From positions 1-31,423 of IMG/VR virus record IMGVR_UViG_3300025869_000055: a stretch of DNA of 31,423 bases; one strand, given 5' to 3'. Numbering within the stretch: position 1 is the first letter of the stretch; every line of letters starts with the position of its first letter. This document shows positions 8,603-18,213 of the stretch, one piece after another. This stretch comes from a virus. The position numbers were made by a program, and so were the translations under genes. The notes below the pieces were generated by a model, which saw only the letters and a program-made list of their open reading frames with translations, ran no database searches and was not told the DNA's origin.

Positions 8603-11600
8603 TAATTACTTAATCCTAATTCTACTCGATGTACTTTATTTACTAACTCATAAAATTTACTTAATTCTTTATATTTTGAAGTGCTTGCATTAAATTTTTT
8701 CATATCATCAAACAATGTTTTTTTAAGATTAGTAAGTTCGTTTCCTGTTATTTGTTCTCTTTTTTGATTTAAAAGAATAGGTTTTCCAGAACTATTTCCT
8801 TCTTTAGAAACAAATGAATACCCTCGTTGATTATGGTCTAAGCCAGCATACATTAAAGTAATGTGTTTCTTACTTTTAAAATCTATGCTTTCTATTATGT
8901 TGCTTTCAACAACTGTGCCTTTTACAATATTTCCTATAGGTGAAGGTATTGCATTTATTTCAGCTTGTTGCTTTTTTAAAAGTGCTTTAGCATTTTTTAA
9001 AGAAAGTGAGCTTTCTATAATTTGTTGAGTTATTGTTTCTTGGCTTTCTGCAAGTTCTTTTTCTGCTCTTTTTCTTAATAGTTCGTATCTGCCTTCTTGA
9101 CCACTCTTACGGTATTCATCTCTTAATTCGTCAGTATTAAAATATGGCATCATTAATTCATTATTTTGTTTACCCAGCACAGGATTCAACGAACCATCTT
9201 CACTAAGTACATGAGGCCATAAATTTAAACTACCTTCACTAGAAAATTCATCAGGAATTAAAACTACTTTTTGATATTTACCCCCAGATTCTTCTGCTTC
9301 TTTTCTAAGTTTTTGTCGTTCATCAGCTGGTAAATCCATAATTTCGTTAAGTTCTTTTACACTTTTACCTACAAATATTCTATCTAATAAAGTATAACCA
9401 AAATCATTTAATTGTTTTTCCATTTGGCTTTCAGCCCAAGTAGCTGTGTCATTATCTCCAAATACATTATGTAAAGTAAGATTTGTTTTGTTTGTACCTG
9501 TTCTTAAATCAAGAATAATATCATCTTCTACAAAAACTTTATCATACATATTAGTTAAATTTTCACTAATTGTTTTTTCATTTATATTGCTGTAGATTTG
9601 ATAATTAACATATGCTTCAAATTGTTTATATAAACCTGTGCCAAGCATTAAATCTGTTTCTGGCAAAACTGTTCTTATATATTTAGCAGTAGAAGATATA
9701 ATATCATTTCTGTCATTTCTTGTAGTTTTGTCATCTATATTAGCAATTGCAAAAAAATTAGCACGTTTTTCACTTTTATCTTTATTAGTTAAACTACCTA
9801 AACTTTGTATAATTTCATTACGTTTATCACTTCCAAGCATTAATGATAAATCACTTACAGTCTCAAAAAAAGCTTCTTGGTCTTCAGTAAAAACATTGTA
9901 GGCTTTTAATTTATTATACCTTGCGCCCTTGTCTGTTCTTAAATTACTGTATTGATTATGAAGTTGAAATATTGAATTTATAATTTCATTATCTACAAGC
10001 GCACCAGACATCATAAGATTAACTTGTTTAGTTAACTCAGTAGAACCAGTTTGTGATATTATATTTTCCCAAGTATTAGAGTTACGCCAATTAAAATTGT
10101 CATCAACTATATTTCTATGACTTTTATCTGCCTCGCCTGATAATAATGTAAGTCTATTTATATTTGCATCAGCTATTGCTTTTGCTTGTGTTTCTTTTTT
10201 AGCTTGTCCTTTTGCTAATTCTCCAAAAACAGTAGATATAGCTTTAACATTTTCGCCCATAGTTCTTGATAATATATCATCAAGTCTATCTTTAAGATGA
10301 TTTATAGGAGCAGACATTGGCCCATCAGGAGAAACAATTGATGTACCAAATTCATATTTTTTTAATGAACTTGTGTTTTTACCGCCACTTAAAATATAAG
10401 CATCTGAATCGTATAATATTTCAGAAGAAATATTAGGAATGTCTGACATCATGGCGTTAACATCTCTTATAATAAATTCTTTATTTAATTTTTTTTGAAA
10501 ATCTATAAGTTTATCTACACCAAGTGGCTTACCTTGATTAATAAAATATTCAACTTTTTCATTAAATTCATCTAAATAATTATTATAATCTTCCTGTGTA
10601 TAACTTATATCTCCATTTCTTATTTTAGTAATTTCATTACTTACAGTTAGTGAAAAATCAAATTTTTGTTTATTTATTAAATTTTCTTTTAAAGCTTTTT
10701 GTCTTGCGGCTTGAGCATCTTTAAACTTACCACTGTAACCTCGTTGAACATATGTTTTTAAAGAACCAAGTTTGTCAAAAGGAACTAATTTATGAATTGC
10801 TTCAATAATTACTTTGCTTTCTGGGGAAAGAAAGTTTCCGTCTTCGTCTTGTACATCAGTATTATGACGACCTACTGCTGTAGCAATTTGGTCATTTGTA
10901 TCAAGACCAAGAGAGATAGCATAAGTTAATAAAATTTCTGCTTCATTTCCTATTTCTTTATTTAAACCATCAAAATTAATTTCTGGATTTTCCCTCATGT
11001 ATTTTTCTAAATTGTCTTTATAAGAATTAAGTTCTGTAATAAAATACTCTAATCCAGCTTCTATTCTTTCACTTTTGTTTTGCACTCCAAGTAAATCAAT
11101 TTCTTCTTTAGTTTGCTCACTAAAAACTAATTCTTCTAAAATATTATTAATACTAATATCTTTTGCATTTAATTTTTCTTGTACATCTTTAAATATTTCT
11201 GCTTGTTCTTCTTGAATTCTAAATTGATATATAGATGATTGACTTCTAACTTGATTTGCTAATTCCTCACTTAAATACTCAGGAGGCAAACCAACATCAT
11301 ATTCTTTAGTACCAAAAATTATTCTATTTCTTGCAACATTATTAACATATTTATTAAATTCTTTTGCAGTTTTAAAAGATTGAGATTGTAAATCAGATTG
11401 AAGAACCGCTGACCAATAAGATTTTTCTGCTGCATTTTTTAAAGCATTTATTTCTGGGCCAGAATATGAGTTTGAATCTGCTGTTACATTTAAATCTATT
11501 TTTTCTAATATTTTGTTATATGCTATTTCTCTGTCTTCATCATTTAATTCTGAAAAACTTTTTTGAATTTCATTAACTTCAGTTATAAACAATTGTTTAT

Positions 11601-12129
11601 TTTTTGCTTTTAGTTCTCGTCTTCGAGTTTGAGTAAGATTCATTTTAGTAGAAGCTAGATAAAAAGTTCCAGCTTCTTCTACCATACCTTTATACATACC
11701 TTCTGGAGCATTATTAACCATACCAGATAAGTATTGAGAAAACTTTTCTTCATATGCTTGAGGAGAAATATTTTCTATTAATGAAAATTCTTTAGATTTT
11801 AATTTAATTTCATCAGATATTGATTTTTCAAATCTACTATCAATTATTCTTTTGTAAGCAGCTCTAGCATCAGAGTTCATATTGTATAACTCTAAAGCTT
11901 CTAGCTTACCTGTAGTTGGATTAATTGTTCTAACTTTATCTATATCTTCACTTAAAGCTAACTCTTGTGCTTCATTAAGAGATTCTTTTTTTAAAGTATT
12001 AAAAGCTGTTGATGCTACGTTTTTTGCGTTAGCTCTAATTGTTTCCCAAAGCTCAGACTCACCTGTATTAATCCTAGCAACACCTATTGGTGCGTTAGTA
12101 ACTGTTCTTTTTTGTCTAAGTACTGGCAT
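8602..12129 (-). CDS. Internal virion protein, gp15-like
   Basis: The 1175-residue product lies between the gp14-like and gp16-like genes, the place of T7 gp15 (747 residues), so it is considerably longer than T7's. It is almost entirely charged and helical in pattern, rich in Lys, Glu, Asn and Ile, with no signal peptide or clear membrane segment. That fits an inner-core ejection protein lining the translocation tube. The N-terminus MPVLRQKRTVTNAPIG resembles the start of other marine podovirus core proteins as I remember them. A TAGGAAT ribosome binding site precedes ATG 12129, and the stop overlaps the next start (TAATG). No enzymatic motif is recognised. Assigned by gene order, size and composition. 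Confidence 0.72.
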   Translation of the reverse strand: MPVLRQKRTVTNAPIGVARINTGESELWETIRANAKNVASTAFNTLKKESLNEAQELALSEDIDKVRTINPTTGKLEALELYNMNSDARAAYKRIIDSRFEKSISDEIKLKSKEFSLIENISPQAYEEKFSQYLSGMVNNAPEGMYKGMVEEAGTFYLASTKMNLTQTRRRELKAKNKQLFITEVNEIQKSFSELNDEDREIAYNKILEKIDLNVTADSNSYSGPEINALKNAAEKSYWSAVLQSDLQSQSFKTAKEFNKYVNNVARNRIIFGTKEYDVGLPPEYLSEELANQVRSQSSIYQFRIQEEQAEIFKDVQEKLNAKDISINNILEELVFSEQTKEEIDLLGVQNKSERIEAGLEYFITELNSYKDNLEKYMRENPEINFDGLNKEIGNEAEILLTYAISLGLDTNDQIATAVGRHNTDVQDEDGNFLSPESKVIIEAIHKLVPFDKLGSLKTYVQRGYSGKFKDAQAARQKALKENLINKQKFDFSLTVSNEITKIRNGDISYTQEDYNNYLDEFNEKVEYFINQGKPLGVDKLIDFQKKLNKEFIIRDVNAMMSDIPNISSEILYDSDAYILSGGKNTSSLKKYEFGTSIVSPDGPMSAPINHLKDRLDDILSRTMGENVKAISTVFGELAKGQAKKETQAKAIADANINRLTLLSGEADKSHRNIVDDNFNWRNSNTWENIISQTGSTELTKQVNLMMSGALVDNEIINSIFQLHNQYSNLRTDKGARYNKLKAYNVFTEDQEAFFETVSDLSLMLGSDKRNEIIQSLGSLTNKDKSEKRANFFAIANIDDKTTRNDRNDIISSTAKYIRTVLPETDLMLGTGLYKQFEAYVNYQIYSNINEKTISENLTNMYDKVFVEDDIILDLRTGTNKTNLTLHNVFGDNDTATWAESQMEKQLNDFGYTLLDRIFVGKSVKELNEIMDLPADERQKLRKEAEESGGKYQKVVLIPDEFSSEGSLNLWPHVLSEDGSLNPVLGKQNNELMMPYFNTDELRDEYRKSGQEGRYELLRKRAEKELAESQETITQQIIESSLSLKNAKALLKKQQAEINAIPSPIGNIVKGTVVESNIIESIDFKSKKHITLMYAGLDHNQRGYSFVSKEGNSSGKPILLNQKREQITGNELTNLKKTLFDDMKKFNASTSKYKELSKFYELVNKVHRVELGLSN

Positions 12130-12138
12130 TAAAAATTC

Positions 12139-12597
12139 CTAATCTTTATCTGATTTTTTTCTTGAGCCTCTGTAAGAAGATATACCCCCCATTATATCTC
12201 CAAAGGCATTAACAGTAGCAGACCTTAAAGCATTTTTTGAACCAGCTCTTAAACTTGCCGCTTCTATTTCTGTTTTTCTCATACTAATCAGACTTTGATT
12301 AGTAGCAACTCTTATGTCTTCTGCTACTATATCTTTTTGATTATCAAAAAAAGCTTGCATACTGGGGTCATCTCTTCTCCCTAGATTTGCAAACATATTT
12401 TCATTAGCTGACATATCATTTTGATATTCATTCATTCTAATTATAGCAGATTGTTTAGTCTGTGTGTCCATTAAACTGCGGTCAATTAATGCAAGCTTTG
12501 CACTTTGCAACGCTTGTCCAGCTCTAACTCTTCCGCTTTGAATAGAGCTAAAAGCTGATAAACCTGTACTAGCGATTGCTAACCATGGAATTGCCAT
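12139..12597 (-). CDS. Internal virion protein, gp14-like
   Basis: This 152-residue protein follows tail tubular protein B, exactly where T7 gp14 lies. The N-terminus MAIPWLAIASTGLSAFSSIQSG is a hydrophobic, glycine/serine-containing helix. The rest is helical with conserved-looking Asn/Gln/Met-rich repeats and a basic tail (SYRGSRKKSDKD). By analogy with gp14 it may form the pore in the outer membrane during DNA ejection. The start is coupled to the preceding gene by TAATG at 12595-12599, and nine bases separate its end from the gp15-like gene. Confidence 0.78.
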   Translation of the reverse strand: MAIPWLAIASTGLSAFSSIQSGRVRAGQALQSAKLALIDRSLMDTQTKQSAIIRMNEYQNDMSANENMFANLGRRDDPSMQAFFDNQKDIVAEDIRVATNQSLISMRKTEIEAASLRAGSKNALRSATVNAFGDIMGGISSYRGSRKKSDKD

Positions 12598-15179
12598 TAT
12601 ATAATTACCTCTGCTATTAATCCATTAACCTGTATAGGTAGAGGTTCTGCTTGAGTCACTTCTATTTGTGGGTCATCACTATATCCAAGTAATCTAAACT
12701 CTCTTTTACCAGTAACAGGCGTTCTTATCTTTGACATGTCATCAGTAACTTGTCTTATTGTTAATGCTGTATTGTTTACACTTACTGCTAGTGTATTATT
12801 TAAATCTAAGAAAACACTTCCTATTGCTCGAGGCAATCCTGTAACTGGGCCATTGTCAGCTGTTAAATCAATAGGATTAGTTTTTAAAGTAACATCAAAC
12901 TTATATCCAATCTCTGCTGTTGTTATAGCTTCAACAGCAGATACATCAGCTTCACCACCAGATACTACTACATCACCATAGTAATTTGTATTGCTAACTA
13001 CACTAACAACTGCACCATTAGCAAACTCATCACTCACAGTAAAAACACCTGTAGTGCTAGTATAAGTCTTAGCTACATCTAAATTAACTGTGTCTTTAAA
13101 CTCACATAAAATATATTCCTGAGTACCAGCACCAGTATCAATAACAATATTACAAAACACTTTGTCATCAATAACACATATAGATTTAAAAGAACCTCTA
13201 GTCGTAAACTCAACCCACCCAGCTCGTTTTTCTGTTCTGTTAGAATTAAACACAGCTACAGTGCCATCGTCATTTACCATAAATATATAAGACTCATTTC
13301 TATTTATCGCACCTCTAAGAACAGACTGCTCAATAGGATTCTTAATAAGATGCGATGAAATAGAAGAAATAGAAGATGCAGTATACGAACCTTCTGCGTC
13401 TGAATAAATGTATTCTCTAACAATAGAACCATTCTTTTGTACAAATACAGTTGCACCATCTAATGACTCAGGACGAATCCATGTACTACCATAAGGTGTT
13501 TGTTTTCTTAACTGTGCATTAGTTGGAGTTATTGCATTACCTAGATATGTAGGCACAAATAATTCGTTACTAGCTGTAAATATTTGCAAATCTCTATTAG
13601 ACACTAAATGTCTTATTTCGTTTACTTCACCAGTAGCTGCAATTAATTGGATTGAATCAGAATCATTTGCTGTACCTACATCAAAGTTCCAGTAAGCATT
13701 TGTTTTGCTCATCCATATAGCATCAGGCTGTGAGCTTGTTCCACCAAATACTAATCTATTTTCATGGAAAGTAACGGCTGTAGGAAATCCTCTTAAAGAA
13801 GAGAAAGTTTGCTCTTGCCAATCTAATGTAGCTGCACCAGTAGTAATTTTAATAGAAGCACCACCACCATCTTCACTAGCATTAGCTGTACCATTAGCTG
13901 TAAATGTGTATGTATTCTCATCTATAATAGCTAGAATAGCTTCTGAATTGTTTAAGTTAGATGTTGAAATTCCACCAACAGTTGCAGCATCAGAGATAAC
14001 AATAGTTTCACCACCTTTAAAACCATGAGCTATATGAGTAACTTCTACTACTGCACTGCCAGATGCTGTCCTAAATGCGTTATTAATTAATGTTTGCTGT
14101 AATGCTTTTAATATTGTTCCTGTAGCCCTAGTCCCATTAACAACTGCTGTTATAAGTATTTCTGAATTACCATACTTTAACCGTGTACCAACATGACCTG
14201 ATACAAAATAAGATGCACTAGTTGTTAAAGGGACACCTGTCCCAGATGTAGCCTCAGCTGCTAGAGTTACGCCAGTATCTTGGAAAGGATAATATGGTTG
14301 AAATGTGTCAGTAACAGTAGACCCAGACGTTAATGTATCAAATACTTTTACTTCTAATTGAAAAGCAGTTGCACTAGTCCTTACTAATAAACGTGGTTTA
14401 AAAAGTGTATGACATATCCACATAGTGTTTCCGCTTTGAGCAAATGAATATTCATTTATATATTCATCATCAAATGGAATTGCATTACTATCTACGTCAG
14501 CCGTTAATGTAGATACTAAACTTGTAACACCTGTTGATTGCACTACTCTAAATACTCTTAACTTAGCATTTTCTATAGATACAATATATTGGAAATCATC
14601 TGAGAATATAAACGGAACTAACCTACTTTGCATATCAGCACCGCCAGTAAAATTTGTTACAGCTAATCGTGTGCTGTCTGTTGTTGTTACTGTCAAATTA
14701 GTGCCAGATTGAGGAAAATCTCTCTTAACAGTTACTACTGCTGCTGCTGGATTAGCTACTGTAAATCCTGATATTGCATTAATAGCAGTAAAAATAAGGT
14801 CTGCCGTTACATTATTAGATGTATTAGGTTTATAATAATGAGTATTGCCAGACGCGGCAGTAGGAGTACCAGCACCAACCGCTTCAGACTCTAGTGTAAT
14901 TTCTGTTCCATCATGTGTAAAAAACTTTATTTGACTACCAACAGCAATGTTAGCATAGTCAGCTACTGTAATTGTAAATGATGTCTGCTCTACAGTAATA
15001 TCGTACTTGTATATTTTTTCAGTGCCAGCACGTTTAATTACACCCCCTTCACTTCTAAGAAGAAAGTTTTCTACACGTTGAGCAGAAGCTGAGTACACAG
15101 CGGAGTCTGTTCTTGATATTGCTGACGGACTTATTTCACCAAACTGAAAATTATTTACTGGTACTCGAACTTTTCGCAT
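12597..15179 (-). CDS. Tail tubular protein B (gp12-like nozzle)
   Basis: The product has 860 residues, similar to T7 gp12 (about 794). It builds the lower tail tube (nozzle) and contacts the fibers. The N-terminus VNNFQFGEISPSAISRTD followed by RVENFLLRSEGGVIKRAGT is characteristic of this family (gene 12 type). The central part is beta-rich with many short Thr/Val/Gly stretches; FHENRLVFGGTSSQPDAIWMSKT near the middle is another family signature. It is coupled to tail tubular protein A by a TAATG overlap at 15177-15181 and to the gp14-like gene in the same way. Confident assignment. Confidence 0.93.
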   Translation of the reverse strand: MRKVRVPVNNFQFGEISPSAISRTDSAVYSASAQRVENFLLRSEGGVIKRAGTEKIYKYDITVEQTSFTITVADYANIAVGSQIKFFTHDGTEITLESEAVGAGTPTAASGNTHYYKPNTSNNVTADLIFTAINAISGFTVANPAAAVVTVKRDFPQSGTNLTVTTTDSTRLAVTNFTGGADMQSRLVPFIFSDDFQYIVSIENAKLRVFRVVQSTGVTSLVSTLTADVDSNAIPFDDEYINEYSFAQSGNTMWICHTLFKPRLLVRTSATAFQLEVKVFDTLTSGSTVTDTFQPYYPFQDTGVTLAAEATSGTGVPLTTSASYFVSGHVGTRLKYGNSEILITAVVNGTRATGTILKALQQTLINNAFRTASGSAVVEVTHIAHGFKGGETIVISDAATVGGISTSNLNNSEAILAIIDENTYTFTANGTANASEDGGGASIKITTGAATLDWQEQTFSSLRGFPTAVTFHENRLVFGGTSSQPDAIWMSKTNAYWNFDVGTANDSDSIQLIAATGEVNEIRHLVSNRDLQIFTASNELFVPTYLGNAITPTNAQLRKQTPYGSTWIRPESLDGATVFVQKNGSIVREYIYSDAEGSYTASSISSISSHLIKNPIEQSVLRGAINRNESYIFMVNDDGTVAVFNSNRTEKRAGWVEFTTRGSFKSICVIDDKVFCNIVIDTGAGTQEYILCEFKDTVNLDVAKTYTSTTGVFTVSDEFANGAVVSVVSNTNYYGDVVVSGGEADVSAVEAITTAEIGYKFDVTLKTNPIDLTADNGPVTGLPRAIGSVFLDLNNTLAVSVNNTALTIRQVTDDMSKIRTPVTGKREFRLLGYSDDPQIEVTQAEPLPIQVNGLIAEVII

Positions 15180-15763
15180 TAACTACGCCTTTGAGTGATA
15201 TACCTACTAGTATTAAATTTTCTAGTTGTTTGTTGCTGAGAGTCACTTGCTCTAGCTTTAGCCATAGACACTGCGGCTTTATCTTCCATCATACCAGCCA
15301 TAGCTGTGTCTCTAGCTATTGATACTGCAAACATACTAGCTAATGTATATTCAACTGCTATTGTAAAATACGAAGGCCAGTCTACTTCTACTGCCCTAAA
15401 TGTATAATCAGCAATTAAAGTTTCAGTACTACTTGCATCACAAAATACTTTGTCACCATATGTTTGATACTCTATAGGAAAATCACCTACAGTTACCGCA
15501 TGTAACATTATTAAATTAGACGGCAACTGATACGCTGCATCATATCGCCCTGTAGGAGCATCAGATAATAAACCTAATACTGCCTGCTCTGTTGCAAAAC
15601 GCCATCGACAATTAGTTAATGCCGCCCTTGCTATATCCTCATACATATTAGAAGCAACAAGTGCTTCATTAGTAGAGTCTTCAAATGAAGTTATAGGCTC
15701 TGCACCGATTAGGATTAAAGCCCTCGAACATACATCTATTGATGAATTTGCTGGTGTTGCCAT
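15179..15763 (-). CDS. Tail tubular protein A (gp11-like gatekeeper)
   Basis: The product has 194 residues, matching T7 gp11 (196). It forms the ring between portal and nozzle. Family hallmarks are the start SSIDVCSRALILIGAEPI, then YEDIARAALTNCRWRFATEQ, RYDAAYQLPSNLIMLHAV and a basic C-terminus. There is no Shine-Dalgarno sequence directly before ATG 15763. The nearest one, AAAGGAG at 15794-15800, is about 30 bases upstream and separated from the ATG by a GC hairpin (15774-15792). A folded hairpin would shorten the gap to roughly 12 bases. The upstream neighbour stops at 15802. Confidence 0.93.
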   Translation of the reverse strand: MATPANSSIDVCSRALILIGAEPITSFEDSTNEALVASNMYEDIARAALTNCRWRFATEQAVLGLLSDAPTGRYDAAYQLPSNLIMLHAVTVGDFPIEYQTYGDKVFCDASSTETLIADYTFRAVEVDWPSYFTIAVEYTLASMFAVSIARDTAMAGMMEDKAAVSMAKARASDSQQQTTRKFNTSRYITQRRS

Positions 15764-15773
15764 ATGTAGTGTA

Positions 15774-15792
15774 GGGGGCGGTTAAACCCCCC
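15774..15792 (-). promoter_or_regulatory. GC hairpin between ribosome binding site and ATG of tail tubular protein A
   Basis: On the minus strand, a run of Gs pairs with GCCCC across a short TTTAA-containing loop, giving a 5-6 bp GC stem with one bulge. No U-tract follows, so it is not a standard terminator. It sits between AAAGGAG and the ATG. It could bring the two together or act as an attenuator between capsid and tail genes. Confidence 0.55.
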
Positions 15793-15801
15793 ACTCCTTT
15801 T

Positions 15802-16065
15802 CTAATCAGAATCTGTTACTGTAATTGCAGTACCATCTGCAACATCGACTACCGAACCTGTATTAGATAAAACAACAGTCCACGCTATTGTGGGAGCATT
15901 ATTATCATATACAGCAATTAGGTCGCCAACATTCATCATTGCAGCTGCGTCATTAAAGTAACCTGATGCGCGAACAACTGATAGAGCGTCAACACTTGAA
16001 TAATACCAAATGTTGTAGCCTCCACCCCCTGCCATGCGCGTTAATCCAGATGCACCATAAGCCAT
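15802..16065 (-). CDS. Small glycine-rich structural-region protein
   Basis: This is an 87-residue protein between the capsid and tail tubular genes. It starts MAYGASGLTRMAGGGGYNIWYYSS, a Gly-rich segment, followed by a beta-type domain ending in TVTDSD. A good ribosome binding site (AAAGGA) lies eight bases upstream of ATG 16065. Proteins like this commonly follow the major capsid gene in marine podoviruses, as I recall. A capsid decoration or head-completion role is possible but not shown by any motif. Confidence 0.75.
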   Translation of the reverse strand: MAYGASGLTRMAGGGGYNIWYYSSVDALSVVRASGYFNDAAAMMNVGDLIAVYDNNAPTIAWTVVLSNTGSVVDVADGTAITVTDSD

Positions 16066-16083
16066 TTTAAAGTCCTTTCTTTA

Positions 16084-16896
16084 CTATCCGTTATTGTCAA
16101 GAACTTCGTAGATACCATTGTCGTCTATCGCAACAGACCCCATTGACATCATTGAAGTGGTTAAATGAGAAGCTTTCTCAGGGATATAATTTACCTCTGT
16201 AGAAACATCAGCATTAATACCAAGACCAATAGCTGAAGTGTGATAAGCCATATTTTTACCGCCAGCAATTGCACTGGTTGAGAAAATATTAAGACCTAAG
16301 AAGTTCTTCATTGTCATTCCACCAGCAAACGGAAGATTTTGCTCACCTACATAATCAGATGATGCAAACTCTTCGATTAAGAATAAGTCTGCAAAACCTT
16401 TAGGATGCATTGCCAAATATCTTTGGTTGTCTTCTGGAACTTCTGCCGCACCCATTGTTTCAAACAATGATAGTAAGTCAGCTATTTGAACAGCAGAACT
16501 TGTATCATGTATTTGAGTAGAGTTTGCGCCAGCGTCTAGGGCCGCAACAATAATAGCATCTGTCTTACGGCCAAGGGCCGCAGCTGCAGATTGAGCTACT
16601 GCTTGACGCTCATTGATATTGGTTTTTAACTCATCGAGTTTATCAATATATTCAGCGGCATAGAAGTCAGCCATTGTTGCTTCAACGGTTGTGTGAGCTA
16701 GCTCCATTGGAGTTACCATACCGTTACGAGATTTAGTTGTTGCTTCACCTGTTCCGATTTTTTGGAACCTTGCTATGTTGCCAGTTACGTTAGTAGTTCT
16801 GACAGTGTTACGCAGTTTAGAACCCATACGCTGATACGCTAAATGCACATCGGACTCAAACTGTTTGATGAAGGCTGTGTCTATTGAGTTTGCCAT
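16084..16896 (-). CDS. Major capsid protein
   Basis: The 270-residue product is the expected HK97-fold shell protein, shorter than T7 gp10A (345). Evidence is its position after scaffold and gp13-like genes and its domain pattern: an N-terminal helix (residues 1-30), an E-loop-like segment with TGEATTKSRNGMVTPMEL, the domain with DFYAAEYIDKLDELKTNINERQ typical of this marine phage coat family, and a compact beta-rich end. Start ATG 16896 has AAAGGTAG before it. The upstream gap of 86 bases carries a degenerate copy of the conserved late element, consistent with boosted expression of the most abundant protein. Confidence 0.88.
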   Translation of the reverse strand: MANSIDTAFIKQFESDVHLAYQRMGSKLRNTVRTTNVTGNIARFQKIGTGEATTKSRNGMVTPMELAHTTVEATMADFYAAEYIDKLDELKTNINERQAVAQSAAAALGRKTDAIIVAALDAGANSTQIHDTSSAVQIADLLSLFETMGAAEVPEDNQRYLAMHPKGFADLFLIEEFASSDYVGEQNLPFAGGMTMKNFLGLNIFSTSAIAGGKNMAYHTSAIGLGINADVSTEVNYIPEKASHLTTSMMSMGSVAIDDNGIYEVLDNNG

Positions 16897-16913
16897 TACA
16901 GCTACCTTTCATT

Positions 16914-16927
16914 AAGTTGCACAATTA
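16914..16927 (-). promoter_or_regulatory. Degenerate copy of the late element before the capsid gene
   Basis: On the minus strand, TAATTGTGCAAC matches the first nine bases of the GTAATTGTGAGTTG element (using the C variant seen at the fiber) and then diverges. It lies 17 bases before the capsid ATG, closer than the 46-56 bases of the other copies. This is a weak call. Confidence 0.3.
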
Positions 16928-16982
16928 TTTATATCGTGGGTGTCTGCTTCACATGGTCATTGTAGGTATCCAAAAGGGCTAC

Positions 16983-17495
16983 TCAATGTATTACAGGCCG
17001 TGATTCTAAATTATAAACATTTTTTTTTGACAAATTGCAACGCACAAAATGAACATAATTAATATTTTCTCCATCAACTACAACATCAACGTCAAATCCA
17101 AGCCAAATTGCCCACTGTATTATGCGCTCATTGCTTTCTAATATGTTCATATTAAGTTTATAATAGTTTCCATGTAGAAATTCTACTAACTTTGGGGATG
17201 CTTTTAAAAAACTAAACCAATTTTTCTGCATATCTTCTGCAAACATTGCCCACATTAGCCCAGTTTGATAGCCGTCAGGCTCTACACCTACAATGCCTAA
17301 TGGTTTATTAGCTTTCTCAACTACATAAACATTCTTTTTTCTAACAAATTCCATAAAGAAATCTAAAGGTTCTCTGTTAAATAGAGATAACTCAAACTTA
17401 TTTTCTTCACTAAGTGTTTCTGAAAGAGGAATAACGTGTTTCATATGAGCAGGAACTAGGGTTAAAAGCCCCTGCTTCATAAGCCAATCAGCCAT
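16983..17495 (-). CDS. gp13-like internal virion / GNAT-like protein
   Basis: This 170-residue protein resembles T7 gp13 (internal virion protein A, 138 residues) in N-terminal style and size. The pattern of a mixed alpha/beta fold with VVEKANKPLGIVGVEPDG then NILESNERIIQWAIWLGFDVD recalls GNAT acetyltransferases; I see no proof of acetyl-CoA binding. In T7, gp13 is needed for virion morphogenesis. Here it sits between scaffold and capsid rather than after the tail tubular genes, an order I associate with related marine phages. It overlaps the scaffold stop by eight bases (ATG 17495). Confidence 0.68.
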   Translation of the reverse strand: MADWLMKQGLLTLVPAHMKHVIPLSETLSEENKFELSLFNREPLDFFMEFVRKKNVYVVEKANKPLGIVGVEPDGYQTGLMWAMFAEDMQKNWFSFLKASPKLVEFLHGNYYKLNMNILESNERIIQWAIWLGFDVDVVVDGENINYVHFVRCNLSKKNVYNLESRPVIH

Positions 17496-18213
17496 AAAGC
17501 TTCTTGAATCCGTCTTCTATAGTCTTAACATAAGCAGGGTCACGTTGACTTACATTGTGGTATCGAGGGTCAAGCATCATAGTTCTTAAATCAGACTCAT
17601 TAATCTTATCTACTGAATCTGTAGTAGAATTTAATGACGCGCCTTTCATGTTTTCCATAATATGCTCTAAGGCAACAATACCTTCATGGGTCTCTGCCAT
17701 GCGCTCTATTGCTGGCATTAACTCCTCAGGGAAAAACTTATTAGCAAATGCACTAGCTGCATTAGTTCTATCTAAAGCTTGGTCACCTAGTTTAATCATC
17801 TCATCGTCAATGTTAACTTCATTACCAGCAATAGCGTTCATATACTTTTCAATACCAGCAGAGAATACATCCTGACCATAGCCATTCTCAAATGAATGTT
17901 CAGACCACCACTGTAACAGCTCACTTTCAATAGCTTCACCTTCGTCTATGCCCTCAGGTAATGTGTAATCACCTTTGTTTTCTGGACGATTCTCATACTT
18001 AGTTCTATTAAACTCTTCTTCTATTTCTTTACGAAGAGTTTCATCTTTATTACCTAGCTTAGATTCTAGTTCTTTATAAGCTTTGGCTAGGTCTTCACCT
18101 GTTTTGTATTTCTCAGGCAACCATTCTGGTCTGTCAGTAGTTTCTACTGGCTCTACTGCCTCAGTTGTTTCTGCAACTTCTTCTGTTTGTGTATCTAATA
18201 ATGTTTCATTCAT
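17488..18213 (-). CDS. Capsid assembly scaffold protein (gp9-like)
   Basis: The 241-residue product is acidic and predicted mostly helical, as scaffolds are. The N-terminus is a Glu/Thr/Val-rich disordered region (TQTEEVAETTEAVEPVETTD), then RPEWLPEKYKTGEDLAKAYKELESKLG, a signature shared by T7-like scaffold proteins. The C-terminus ends with a short basic helix (ETIEDGFKKLYG type), which in other scaffolds binds the coat protein. It starts in an ATGA overlap with the upstream 85-residue gene at 18210-18213 and precedes the capsid gene by one gene. Confidence 0.88.
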   Translation of the reverse strand: MNETLLDTQTEEVAETTEAVEPVETTDRPEWLPEKYKTGEDLAKAYKELESKLGNKDETLRKEIEEEFNRTKYENRPENKGDYTLPEGIDEGEAIESELLQWWSEHSFENGYGQDVFSAGIEKYMNAIAGNEVNIDDEMIKLGDQALDRTNAASAFANKFFPEELMPAIERMAETHEGIVALEHIMENMKGASLNSTTDSVDKINESDLRTMMLDPRYHNVSQRDPAYVKTIEDGFKKLYG

